Shown piece by piece: positions 18,895 through 27,748 of a stretch of DNA of 64,000 nucleotides. Below the pieces are notes generated by a model. The model ran no database searches and had not been told where the DNA came from. It was given only the letters and a program-made list of their open reading frames with translations. A program made the translations under genes and the position numbers. The stretch comes from Candidatus Zhuqueibacterota bacterium (lineage in GTDB: Bacteria > Zhuqueibacterota > Zhuqueibacteria > Thermofontimicrobiales > Thiofontviventaceae): contig JAFGOE010000075.1 of assembly GCA_016926625.1 (NCBI GenBank), positions 31,566 through 95,565 on the forward strand, given 5' to 3'. Within the stretch, counting starts at the first letter, position 1; every line of letters starts with the position of its first letter.

Positions 18895-19944
18895 TTATCG
18901 TTTCAGGTTCAATACTTTTCTGATGTTATCGAGCAGTTCATGTATCGATCTGGGGTGAATTAAAAGGTATCGCTGCGTGTAGCACGTTGTCCAGCAACCT
19001 CTGCATCTACTATACAATTCTAAGGCTTGTTTGTAACTCTCACTCGTAAATATGTCAAATAAACTCTGATGATATAAATTGCCGATCGCACCTCCGTAAC
19101 AAAGATATACATCACCATCCTCCATGATGGTGACCCGTGTTGCCAGTGAAGGAGAGTCTGTAAATGCACAATATTTAGTGACTTGGCCATTTATAAAATC
19201 ATTAATACCTAAAATATATGAGTTTAGATTTAATATATTGTGATTTGCGTCAAGAAATGATAAAATATCATCTAATTTTTTTCCGGGACGCAGTTTCAGT
19301 TCCTCGTCGTATCGGGTCGTCTCGGTCAGCGTATGATAGACACCGATCGTGGTCTTCCAACCGAGGTCGACAGCGCGTTGGATCAATTCAGGGACTTGTT
19401 CCAGGTTGAGGTTATTGAGTACGATGTTTGCATAGAGTAATGATTTCGAATGACCACGTTTTTCTGAAATCAACTTCATATGCTTCAGCACGGTGTCGGA
19501 AAAATTTTTTGCACCTCTCAGATAATCGCCGATCTCTCCAAATCCATCGAGTGACGTCTGAATATTGATGTCGTTATCGAGAGCGACGGAAGCGGCTTTC
19601 TCAATAACCGATGTCTGATTGTACAATCCGGTTACCAGCGTGGTGGCCTGGGAAAACGTCTGTTTAGCCTCCAGCAGAATTTTATCGAGATCCTGAACGA
19701 GCGTGGCTTCGCCACCGGAGATGAATCCAATATAAGCGCCGTATTCTCGAAGTCGTTTCGCGATCACCTTAAAAGAGTCAATATCCATGGAAGGAGGATT
19801 GGTCGTCCGCTCATAGACGCTGCATTGCCGGCATCGCTGAGTGCATAATCGGGTGATTCTGATCTCGGTACTGGAATTAATGGGTAATCGTCTGATTATT
19901 TTGGGAATCGCTTTCGTTGCGAATTGTCCTGTTGACTTTAACAT
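18895..19944 (-). CDS. Radical SAM/SPASM-type protein
   Basis: The 349-residue protein has the radical SAM cluster motif CTQRCRQC (CxxxCxxC, about residues 34-41) and then GGEAT, the usual SAM-contact GGEP-like motif. SLDG at about residue 134 is also typical. The C-terminal part contains cysteines arranged as in SPASM domains (YCAFTD, VYLCYGG, CRGCWTTC), which bind extra [4Fe-4S] clusters. Such enzymes modify peptides or sugars or act in unknown maturation reactions. AGGAAA lies upstream of the ATG. It leads the envelope-glycan cluster's last part and is followed by the PilZ gene. No short precursor peptide gene was found beside it. Confidence 0.87.
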   Translation of the reverse strand: MLKSTGQFATKAIPKIIRRLPINSSTEIRITRLCTQRCRQCSVYERTTNPPSMDIDSFKVIAKRLREYGAYIGFISGGEATLVQDLDKILLEAKQTFSQATTLVTGLYNQTSVIEKAASVALDNDINIQTSLDGFGEIGDYLRGAKNFSDTVLKHMKLISEKRGHSKSLLYANIVLNNLNLEQVPELIQRAVDLGWKTTIGVYHTLTETTRYDEELKLRPGKKLDDILSFLDANHNILNLNSYILGINDFINGQVTKYCAFTDSPSLATRVTIMEDGDVYLCYGGAIGNLYHQSLFDIFTSESYKQALELYSRCRGCWTTCYTQRYLLIHPRSIHELLDNIRKVLNLKR

Positions 19945-19975
19945 ATACTAATTTCCTGCCGTATGATCCACATGA

Positions 19976-21115
19976 TTAATTTTTTCTTCCTTTCCACACG
20001 AATTTACCGAAATTACCTAACATTCCGACGAGCATGACGTAGGGTATCTCCAGAAGGCTCCACAGAGGGAAGTACCGGATCAGATCGCCCCGCCCGTAAA
20101 TGTGTGCGCCCCGCAGGATCACCATGAACTCGATCAACATTTTCAGAAGCAGGCTGCCGAGCACAATGGGCATGTGCTGCTGGGTGAAAATGCTTATCGG
20201 AATAGTAACGAACAGCGATGCATTCATCGTGAACGTGTTTAACAAGATTAGAAAAAACAGTTTATTAAGCTTTAATTGATACGATCCGTTCGATGCCCAG
20301 CGATTTCGTTGACTTACGAAACGTCTGAATGTTTTTTCCCCGTTAGTATGGTTGAATGAGCCCCTATTAGATGCAAATCGGATGTCCCAGTTCGTATTTC
20401 GATGGATGAGTTGTAGTAGTAGTACATCATCGCCCGAGATTCGATGACCGATCTCTTTAAAACCGCCGACTTCCTCAAAGGTGCATTTGCGATAGGCGAT
20501 GTTTTGACCCGTTGCTGACAGGGGCATGTTGATATTGAGAGAACCTTGTGCCGCGGTCAGCAGAGCCAGGAAATCGATCGCCTGCAGTTTTTCGAATAAG
20601 GAAAGGCGTTCCCCCGGAGACCCGATTTGCGAAAATCCGACCACCATCCCTACATTTTCGGTGAAATACGACACCATCGTCTCGATCCATGTAGATTTTA
20701 ATCTGCAGTCGGCGTCGGTCGAGAGGATGATATCACCTTTGCTCTCCTTGATGCCTTGTTGAATCGCATTTTTCTTGGCTGTTAAAAGGCCATTTTTATC
20801 GTCGGCGGCTGTGACTAATCGGATGAATGGATAGTCGAGCGAAGCCGTGGCGACAATTTTAGCCGTATTATCCGATGATTGGTCATCGACCACGATCAAC
20901 TCATAAAGTTCTCGCGGGTAGGTTTGCTGCAGAAGATCGGAAAGCAAATGGCTGATGTTTTTCTCTTCATTACGCGCCGCGACAACCACACTGACGAAGT
21001 AATCTGCTGACTGCACCTTTTTGTTGATCCGAAACGTGCCGAAAAGGAATATGAGCAGTGTGAGTGCGTACAGGATCGTCGTAATCCACGCTATTTGTAC
21101 CATAATAGTGAACAT
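19976..21115 (-). CDS. Membrane family 2 glycosyltransferase (paralogue 1 of 3)
   Basis: The 379-residue protein has one N-terminal and about three C-terminal hydrophobic segments around a GT-A domain. It shows SVVVAARNEEKNI, VVDDQSSDNT, the STDADC metal site and SQRNRWASNG, a QxxRW motif found in processive or membrane GT2 enzymes. It shares its whole layout with the genes at 21119-22264 and 24524-25654, so the three arose by duplication. The ATG lies 3 bases after the stop of the preceding gene, indicating translational coupling. Role: inner-membrane sugar transfer to a lipid-linked or surface polysaccharide; the sugar is unknown. Confidence 0.88.
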   Translation of the reverse strand: MFTIMVQIAWITTILYALTLLIFLFGTFRINKKVQSADYFVSVVVAARNEEKNISHLLSDLLQQTYPRELYELIVVDDQSSDNTAKIVATASLDYPFIRLVTAADDKNGLLTAKKNAIQQGIKESKGDIILSTDADCRLKSTWIETMVSYFTENVGMVVGFSQIGSPGERLSLFEKLQAIDFLALLTAAQGSLNINMPLSATGQNIAYRKCTFEEVGGFKEIGHRISGDDVLLLQLIHRNTNWDIRFASNRGSFNHTNGEKTFRRFVSQRNRWASNGSYQLKLNKLFFLILLNTFTMNASLFVTIPISIFTQQHMPIVLGSLLLKMLIEFMVILRGAHIYGRGDLIRYFPLWSLLEIPYVMLVGMLGNFGKFVWKGRKN

Positions 21116-21118
21116 AGT

Positions 21119-22264
21119 TTAATGCGTATCCGGTTTCGGTTTCATTGCTGTTTGATAGGTCGTTCCTTTCCAGCGGAATTTTCCGAATTGGCCCCATAGT
21201 CCAAAAATAACCACGTAGGGTATATGAAAAAGAACAGCGATCGGGAAATAGTCAATTAAATTATTCAGACGAAGTTGCCGAGCGGCCCTCTGAACCAGTG
21301 AGTATTCTGCTACAGACTTCACTATGATGCATCCAAGAAAGTACTTCCATAATTCAGGCGACCATAACGCCAGTAATGGCAGAATCATTAACAAGACGTT
21401 CATAAGATAAACGGCGACGAGGCTCAGGGTCATCCTGAATGAATAACGACTTCCTTTTGAAGCGTGCCGCGTTCGTTGATGAAAAAAATGTGAAAACGTT
21501 GCTGGTGCTTCGGAGGAGACGGTGCTGTCCGGATCGAGGACATAACGTGTTTCCCAGTTAGTATGTCGTACCACATGATGGAGAAGCAGATCATCGTCGC
21601 CTGACACGTACTGTCCGAATTTTAAAAATCCTCCGATTTCATGAAAAACCCTGGTGCGGTAAGATAAATTTCTTCCGTTGCAAGTCAGTGGAAATCCTGC
21701 CCCGAAACTTCCCGCAGCTACCGCGGCTAGTGATAGCGCATCGAGTTGAACGAGTCTGCTGAATAGTGATTGCTTCTTCGCGCGATCTAACGGGGAAAAA
21801 CCAGCGACCAGTCCGACGTGTTCATCGTACTGCCGGTTCATGGCTGAAATCCAACCTGGTTTAGTAATACAGTCAGCATCAGTCGTCAAAATAATCTCAC
21901 CCTGAGCATTGTCTATCCCCTGAGATAGAGCGTTTTTTTTTGGTGCCATCTCTGATGTGGGTTGAACGATCCGGATCAGCTTCACCCGATCAAATTTGCT
22001 CGAGTAGGAGCTGACGATATCGGCTGTATCGTCGGTCGAACGATCATCGACGATGATAACCTCGTATCGATCGGCCGGATAGTGCTGAGCCAGCAGACTC
22101 TCGATGCAGTGACCGATGTTCTCGCTTTCATTTCGAGCCGCGATCACAACGGATACGGAATGGATCTTCTGATTGGTGCCGCTCTTTAACTGTGTTATAC
22201 CACGGCGCAACCTGAGAATGATGATAACGTAAAAAAATGTCAATAGAACGAGTAATATATGCAT
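21119..22264 (-). CDS. Membrane family 2 glycosyltransferase (paralogue 2 of 3)
   Basis: The 381-residue protein has the same plan as its neighbours: hydrophobic N-terminus (LLVLLTFFYVIII), SVVIAARNESENI, IVDDRSTDDT, TTDADC, GDDDLLLHHV, and C-terminal membrane helices. The motif equivalent to QxxRW reads QRTRH (HQRTRHASKG), so the conserved Trp is His. The gene begins one base after the stop of the Wzi-like gene. It probably acts in the same pathway as its paralogues with a changed acceptor or product site; loss of activity is also possible. Confidence 0.87.
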   Translation of the reverse strand: MHILLVLLTFFYVIIILRLRRGITQLKSGTNQKIHSVSVVIAARNESENIGHCIESLLAQHYPADRYEVIIVDDRSTDDTADIVSSYSSKFDRVKLIRIVQPTSEMAPKKNALSQGIDNAQGEIILTTDADCITKPGWISAMNRQYDEHVGLVAGFSPLDRAKKQSLFSRLVQLDALSLAAVAAGSFGAGFPLTCNGRNLSYRTRVFHEIGGFLKFGQYVSGDDDLLLHHVVRHTNWETRYVLDPDSTVSSEAPATFSHFFHQRTRHASKGSRYSFRMTLSLVAVYLMNVLLMILPLLALWSPELWKYFLGCIIVKSVAEYSLVQRAARQLRLNNLIDYFPIAVLFHIPYVVIFGLWGQFGKFRWKGTTYQTAMKPKPDTH

Positions 22265-22265
22265 G

Positions 22266-23834
22266 CTACCAATTCATTTTAAGTTCGATGCTCACATTAT
22301 TGTCTTTTGAGGAGTCACCTGCAATTCGATTTAAGTTATCAGTCCGCAAGAAATAGTAATTTAATGATACAAAGACATCTCTGAACACCTGATCACTGAT
22401 GTGAACACCGTAACTCCACGTGTTCTCAACCGTTCCTGACAGGAATTTCTTCTTGCGGGAGTCACCCGAAGTATGCGGTCTGTTTAAGTCACCTTCTCCG
22501 TGCCTGGTTCTTTCGGTGATCAACGCCATTCGGATATCCCGGTTTATACGATAGTCCAATATTATAAACAGATCATCGGAATTCGGACCCAGCCAATGTC
22601 CGATCGATTGGTTATAGTTTTGATAGGTATTAACCGAATCCTTATGCGTATAAACGTACGGTTCGATACGCGCGTATTCCCATGAAAGGTTGAGGTCGGA
22701 TAATCCCAGCGGATCTGCCCATTGATGGCCTATGAGGAATGCAAATTTATTTCCGTAATAAGTGAACGGATTCTCAGCCGTGGTAAAATCGTCTAAAAAT
22801 AGTTCACCATAGATTTTGTGATGGCTCAGCGGGTAAATAGTCATGTCGAATCCCATGGTGTTATTGTCCCTGTCGCCCAGATGGTGCTCCGCTACATGAT
22901 AAGGCATCAAGGGATTCAGATAAGATGGTTCGATGTCGCGATTGCCATAGATCACCGTTTCGCTGCCGCTGACAAAGAGCCAGGGAAATACCTTAAATTC
23001 GAGCCGGTGTCCTGCCATGTACTTCGTCGCAGCGCCAGAGTGAAGCGATCCGTGAAAGCTGATAAACCGAAATTTGTCGAAAGTGAACGATAGTTTCAAT
23101 ATTTCGAACAGCGGATTTTCCTTCGACAGCATCAGGCTGCCCCGCTTTCCTGGACCCCATTTGATCCGATCCCGGCCGAATTCCATCTGAAACCAGTCCC
23201 GTTGATACGTCATGTAGGCCCAGGCCTCGTCGGAATAAACATTTCCGCCTGATATCGTCTTCGGTGTGCCGTAACGCGGATCAAACGTTTCTTCGATAAG
23301 ATCGGTGCCCTGCTCCAGAGAATTGCGAGCTCTTATGTAGAAATTAAAATGATCTCCAAATTGACCGCGTACAATTCCTCCCAGCGTGGTGAAGGACGTT
23401 CGCTCGGTTTCAGAATATTGGTCGCCTCGCTTGACATCCAAAAGCTGTTCGAATTCACCGTCTACGTTAATCGAATTATCCCCTTGCTCCCATGTTAAGA
23501 GGTGGCGTTCATGATAACGGGTTTTAGATGTTACGCCTAACCTGCTAAGTTCTTGATGAAACTCACCCTTCAATTGTTCGAACACATTCAAATCAGCATC
23601 GGATAAATGGTCTGTTGCTGTCGAATCGATATGAGCTAAAAAATGCGCCATGTCGCTCCGGGTGAGAGGATACGATTTCGTAAGCAATCCCCGGTATAAT
23701 CCCAGAGTCTCTAATCGCTCGATGTAATCGTAAGCCCAGTGATCCAGTGGGATATTGATCGATTGAGCATGAGAGATGTGAATGCAGATGAGTGTAAGTA
23801 CGCCCGTGAACAGTTTCGGCAAATATTGATTCAC
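22266..23834 (-). CDS. Wzi-like capsule-assembly outer-membrane protein
   Basis: The start is a GTG with GAGGACA upstream. The 522-residue protein has a signal peptide (LTLICIHISHAQ) and a short helical part (INIPLDHWAYDYIERLETLG) that matches the N-terminal region of Wzi-family proteins. Strand-rich barrel sequence follows, including WFQMEFGRDRIKWGPGKRG, split as MEFGRDRIKWG and GPGKRGSL, a typical segment of the family. Wzi of E. coli ties capsule to the cell surface. Here it lies between glycosyltransferases and a deacetylase, so it is likely the surface anchor or exit-associated protein for the polysaccharide made by this cluster. Confidence 0.82.
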   Translation of the reverse strand: MNQYLPKLFTGVLTLICIHISHAQSINIPLDHWAYDYIERLETLGLYRGLLTKSYPLTRSDMAHFLAHIDSTATDHLSDADLNVFEQLKGEFHQELSRLGVTSKTRYHERHLLTWEQGDNSINVDGEFEQLLDVKRGDQYSETERTSFTTLGGIVRGQFGDHFNFYIRARNSLEQGTDLIEETFDPRYGTPKTISGGNVYSDEAWAYMTYQRDWFQMEFGRDRIKWGPGKRGSLMLSKENPLFEILKLSFTFDKFRFISFHGSLHSGAATKYMAGHRLEFKVFPWLFVSGSETVIYGNRDIEPSYLNPLMPYHVAEHHLGDRDNNTMGFDMTIYPLSHHKIYGELFLDDFTTAENPFTYYGNKFAFLIGHQWADPLGLSDLNLSWEYARIEPYVYTHKDSVNTYQNYNQSIGHWLGPNSDDLFIILDYRINRDIRMALITERTRHGEGDLNRPHTSGDSRKKKFLSGTVENTWSYGVHISDQVFRDVFVSLNYYFLRTDNLNRIAGDSSKDNNVSIELKMNW

Positions 23835-23907
23835 TATCTATGTCCTCGTGTTGTGCAAATTTAAATATAGCAAAATCAGGATCAATTTCAACCTTTTTTT
23901 GTGTTAT

Positions 23908-24522
23908 TTACAATTTAGTACACAACATGTTGTGTTTATGAACGATCCCGATGACATCGTGTAATAGGGATACCGTCCGCTGACTAAGGATGTGCCCGTC
24001 ATGAAATACAATAATCGTTCCCGGGCTCATATTTTTCGATATGTGATGTAAAATATTTTTATCACTCACGCTGACCGAGAAATCGTAGGTCATATGGGTC
24101 CACATGACCATCTTCATTCCATTTTCCTGGATTATTTTGATAAGACGGGGGGTGAAATGTCCATAAGGTGGACGGAAGTAAACCGGTCGCTCTGAAGTAA
24201 TTCTAATCAACGTGTTATACGATGTCTCAATTTCATAATCTAACATCCTTTTCGTTTTAAATAACAGAGAACAATGGGTCTGTGAATGGATACCGAGTGT
24301 ATGCCCTTCGCTCAGAGCTAAGCGAACGATGTCCGGATGTGCTTCGGCCTTTTCACCGACAACAAAGAATGTTGCCTTCGCATTAGCAGCGGCCAGTATA
24401 TCGAGAATCTGCGGTGTATACTCCGGGTGAGGACCGTCGTCAAAGGTCAAATAAATATGCGGCTGTTCTGTATTGACCGACCATATGATCGAGGGAAATA
24501 ATAACTTGGCCACAGATATCAT
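23908..24522 (-). CDS. Polysaccharide deacetylase (NodB type, carbohydrate esterase 4)
   Basis: I use the ATG at 24522, one base after the stop of the upstream glycosyltransferase; an earlier in-frame start would overlap it. The protein has 204 residues. The NodB metal triad is complete: Asp in LTFDDGPH, and the two His in GIHSQTHCSL (H-S/T-x3-4-H type). RPPYGHF and a late IVFHDGH give the remaining catalytic motifs. It removes N-acetyl groups from a hexosamine polymer, in the periplasm or cytosol. The N-terminus shows no convincing signal peptide. It stands among the envelope-glycan genes. Confidence 0.9.
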   Translation of the reverse strand: MISVAKLLFPSIIWSVNTEQPHIYLTFDDGPHPEYTPQILDILAAANAKATFFVVGEKAEAHPDIVRLALSEGHTLGIHSQTHCSLLFKTKRMLDYEIETSYNTLIRITSERPVYFRPPYGHFTPRLIKIIQENGMKMVMWTHMTYDFSVSVSDKNILHHISKNMSPGTIIVFHDGHILSQRTVSLLHDVIGIVHKHNMLCTKL

Positions 24523-24523
24523 C

Positions 24524-25654
24524 TCATTTTTCCTTCCATCGATATGAACCGATAAATCCCAGGAAGCTGGTGACAACGATGTAAGCGAGTTGGAAAAATT
24601 CTGCCAATGGGAGATAGGGTAGCAGGTCTCGCCGTTTCAGTAAGGTCAGCCCCTTACGAATAAACGCGCAGTCGAAAACCATTTTGATGACGAATAAAAA
24701 CAACGGAAAAATGAAAGAGATATGTCCGAGCAACGCCAAAAACATCATCGTGGTCAAGACGAGATAGAGGAAATAGACCGACAGCAGGTAAACGGTCAGG
24801 CTGGTGTTGTTATAATGTGCCCCCTTGGATGCCCAGCGGCTTCGTTGATGAACGAATTGCCTCAGCGATTTAACCGGTTCCGTGTAAATAACGCTTTCCG
24901 TATCGATAGAATAGGTGACTTTTTGCTCCGTTCTGGAGTGGACCTTTTGAATGAACAGATCATCGTCACCGCTTGGCAGCCTATCGATCCCTTCAAATCC
25001 GTCGACGGACTCGAACACCGATTTACGGTACGACAGATTTGCTCCATTCGCAATGATAGGCTGGCCACTGCCGATACTGCCCATGCCGGCCAGGATCAGT
25101 GATATAAATTCGAGAGATTGAACTTTTAAAGATAGCTTCGTCTCAGCCGATTTATGAAACATCACCGGTCCTGCCACAACGCCCACATCATCGGTGAAAT
25201 GGGCTACCATCGATTTGATCCAGTTTGGAGGGGCAACTGTATCAGCATCCGTCGTCATGATAATCTCGTTTCTGCTCGCCTTAATACCAAGGGTAATCGC
25301 ATGTTTTTTAGGAGAATCGACGATCTGATTTTGCAGAACACTGATGTATCGAACGTTGTGTCTGAGACGAGAGTATTTATGAACAATTTGCTCTGTACCA
25401 TCATCGGAACGATCATTGATCACAATCACCTCGAACTTGTCAGCCGGATAATTTTGTTGTATCAGCGCATCGAGACATCGGGATATATTCATGGCTTCGT
25501 TACGAGCCGGGATTACGACAGAGACAGAATGCTGATTTCGATTAAGACCGCTCGATAATTTATCTAAACCGAAATAAAATATCATCAATCGATGCAGGTA
25601 GATGATTAGTAGGAGTAAAGTGACGATGCCGAGAATTAAAGTTGTCATGCTCAA
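24524..25654 (-). CDS. Membrane family 2 glycosyltransferase (paralogue 3 of 3)
   Basis: The 376-residue protein is paralogous to the two at 19976-22264. It has an N-terminal hydrophobic helix, SVVIPARNEAMNI, VINDRSDDGT, TTDADT, GDDDLFIQKV and VHQRSRWASKG with an intact QxxRW. Three hydrophobic stretches follow. The gene overlaps the flippase-like gene by 4 bases (ATGA) and is itself 1 base from the deacetylase, so the group is one translationally coupled operon. Confidence 0.88.
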   Translation of the reverse strand: MSMTTLILGIVTLLLLIIYLHRLMIFYFGLDKLSSGLNRNQHSVSVVIPARNEAMNISRCLDALIQQNYPADKFEVIVINDRSDDGTEQIVHKYSRLRHNVRYISVLQNQIVDSPKKHAITLGIKASRNEIIMTTDADTVAPPNWIKSMVAHFTDDVGVVAGPVMFHKSAETKLSLKVQSLEFISLILAGMGSIGSGQPIIANGANLSYRKSVFESVDGFEGIDRLPSGDDDLFIQKVHSRTEQKVTYSIDTESVIYTEPVKSLRQFVHQRSRWASKGAHYNNTSLTVYLLSVYFLYLVLTTMMFLALLGHISFIFPLFLFVIKMVFDCAFIRKGLTLLKRRDLLPYLPLAEFFQLAYIVVTSFLGFIGSYRWKEK

Positions 25655-26676
25655 TGCTGATCATAAAAATTAACGAGTTTATTTTTTAGAACGATAAAGA
25701 AGCCGATCATGCTGGGTATCAATATGTTCAAGATGAAGGTCATGATGGACGCGTTGAAGGCGGTTGCTTGCTGAGCACCGACTTTCGCGAGGAAAAATAT
25801 AGCCGCGCTCTCACGAATTCCCAAATCACCGAGAGAGATCGGCAACAGCGATTTGACGAGCAAAGTGGAGGAGATGGCCTGGAATGCTCTGAACAGGTGA
25901 ATGTGTTCGAACGCGATAACCAACAAGGAAAATTGAATGAAGTAGATCAGATAAAAAATCACAGAGTAGATGATCAGTCGATAGGCATTTTTTCTGTTAA
26001 AATTATCGAATACACTGATCAGTTGTTTAATCTTGTCGCGGATCGGTAAGATAACGTTTATTTTATAAAGCAGGGTTCGTATCAACTCGGGGTGAATGAG
26101 CACGTAGCGAAGCAGCAACAGTGTGATGATCGTAAAGATCAGCAACGGTAGCAGGATAAAAAAATGCAACTGTTTACCGAGCAGACTCAGAATTCCGATC
26201 GACCCCATGAAAATGACGATGGCGAGCGAGAAAAATTTATCGATAAACGATACGCCTATGACCTTCATCCAGGGGCAATCTTTGATGAAAAACGCCCTGC
26301 CAAATTCACCAACGCGTCCCGGTGTGATGAAACCGAACGCGAAACCAGCCAGCAGCGATTTCAATGCTTCCGCATTATCGGCTTCGGGTTTTACTAAGCG
26401 AATTAAATATCGCCATTTATAATATTGAATGTAAATATTGGGGACGACGAGCAATGCCGCCATGATGATGTAAATATAGGTCGCTTTCCCAAAGGTCGTG
26501 ATGATGTTAGCGACTTTTAAATTTTTCACTAACATGACCATGACCATCACGGTCAGGATCAGTTTGAAGAGAAATATTAAGCGCCTTCTGGATATAAATT
26601 TTCTGTCCCTGACTGCAGTTGTTACAGATGTCGATTCCTCTTCTATTTTTAATACTTTTCGTTCTGAATTGTTCAT
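25651..26676 (-). CDS. Flippase-like integral membrane protein (LPG synthase/AglD transmembrane family)
   Basis: The 341-residue protein has a charged N-terminal 30 residues and then about eight hydrophobic segments. It matches the lysylphosphatidylglycerol synthase transmembrane family by FAFGFITPGRVGEFGRAFFI, read here as GFITPGRVGEFGRA, and SLGDLGIRESAA. This domain moves or modifies lipid-linked groups in MprF and AglD. Here it lacks the MprF catalytic domain and lies with glycosyltransferases, so a polyprenyl-sugar or glycolipid step is likely. Its start overlaps the radical SAM gene by 170 bases. The first membrane helix needs most of that stretch, so the overlap seems real. Confidence 0.8.
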   Translation of the reverse strand: MNNSERKVLKIEEESTSVTTAVRDRKFISRRRLIFLFKLILTVMVMVMLVKNLKVANIITTFGKATYIYIIMAALLVVPNIYIQYYKWRYLIRLVKPEADNAEALKSLLAGFAFGFITPGRVGEFGRAFFIKDCPWMKVIGVSFIDKFFSLAIVIFMGSIGILSLLGKQLHFFILLPLLIFTIITLLLLRYVLIHPELIRTLLYKINVILPIRDKIKQLISVFDNFNRKNAYRLIIYSVIFYLIYFIQFSLLVIAFEHIHLFRAFQAISSTLLVKSLLPISLGDLGIRESAAIFFLAKVGAQQATAFNASIMTFILNILIPSMIGFFIVLKNKLVNFYDQH

Positions 26677-27604
26677 ATGGGATTGATCGCCAGATAGATG
26701 TTACGGTTTGTTGTCTCTCAATCATGCCGAATGTAAATCGTCCGTGTTTATCGAAACAGCACGGGACGACCTCACCATTCGACAAAATTGTTGTGCTGGT
26801 CCATAGACGTTTACACGGTTTCAAAAGATTCTTTAACTGCAGATCCGCGCCTTCTGTTTCATAGCGACGAAACTTTTTTGTCAGCGGAATATATTTTTCG
26901 GCTCCGTTCGAATCGATGATTTGAATGGTCTTAAAGATCAGTTTATCCGCACCGAGTGAGCTGACCAGTTTATTGATTTCACCCAGCTCATGTTCATTTC
27001 CTCGCGTGACCAGAGATTGAATAATGATACGCGGATTCTTTCTTTTGAGCCGTTTCCTTGCGTCTGTTAGATGCTTAATGCCGTCGATAACTCGATGAAA
27101 ATCGCCACCGCGACGATACGATTCGTAGGACGCTTCATCAGCACCTTCGAGCGAGATGATTATTTTATCCAGGTCCGAATGAACCAGATCTTCGCATAGA
27201 TGATCGTCACCGAGAAAATGTCCGTTTGTACTGGTGATAACATATATACGGTATTTTTTCGCATAACGGATCATCGCCAGGAGGTCACGATGAAGAAAAG
27301 GTTCACCCTGATTATATAGTATAAGATACCATAAACTGCGACCCATTTCATCAATTATTTTTTTATAATGCTCGTAGTTAAGGTCGCACACCCTGCGTTT
27401 TAACATCCCGGCACCGGTAGCACATTGAGGACATCGCAAATTACATCGGTTCGTCGGTTCGATGGTTAGAATATATGGCACTCCCCAGACACGCGATTTT
27501 TTGAGGAGCAGGGACAGATAAAAAGATGCGTGGATGCGAAACAGATTGATGATTCGGTGAAGCTTGATCGGTTTCAGTATGCCCCAATCCCACAATTCTC
27601 TCAT
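26507..27604 (-). CDS. Radical SAM/SPASM protein
   Basis: The 365-residue protein has CNLRCPQC (CxxxCxxC, about residues 53-60), then NQGEPFLH as the GGEP-like motif and ISLEGADEASY. The C-terminus has SPASM-like cysteines: PCKRLW, VVPCCFD and CNNC. A 30-residue tail after CNNC lies entirely in the overlap with the next gene. The N-terminus includes a hydrophobic stretch (INLFRIHASFYLSLLL) that may associate with the membrane. The reaction is unknown. Its place in the glycan cluster suggests modification of a sugar, lipid or surface peptide. Confidence 0.85.
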   Translation of the reverse strand: MRELWDWGILKPIKLHRIINLFRIHASFYLSLLLKKSRVWGVPYILTIEPTNRCNLRCPQCATGAGMLKRRVCDLNYEHYKKIIDEMGRSLWYLILYNQGEPFLHRDLLAMIRYAKKYRIYVITSTNGHFLGDDHLCEDLVHSDLDKIIISLEGADEASYESYRRGGDFHRVIDGIKHLTDARKRLKRKNPRIIIQSLVTRGNEHELGEINKLVSSLGADKLIFKTIQIIDSNGAEKYIPLTKKFRRYETEGADLQLKNLLKPCKRLWTSTTILSNGEVVPCCFDKHGRFTFGMIERQQTVTSIWRSIPYEQFRTKSIKNRRGIDICNNCSQGQKIYIQKALNISLQTDPDRDGHGHVSEKFKSR

Positions 27605-27748
27605 GCGTCATTTTGCTTTCTTACTTAATCGTGAATCATTTACTGTTCTTTCTCGGACGGCTCATTGTCAGGAGATAATTATCGACTACCCTATCCGGTA
27701 TACTGCAGCATGTGAAGTTCAGTCTTGCCCCACTGTGCTTTCAGGAAA

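Noticed and set aside
27605..27748. Small gene or precursor peptide between the radical SAM and methyltransferase genes
   Set aside because: A + strand frame exists across 27564-27782 but it runs against the cluster and overlaps real genes; no short - strand peptide with a ribosome-binding site was seen.
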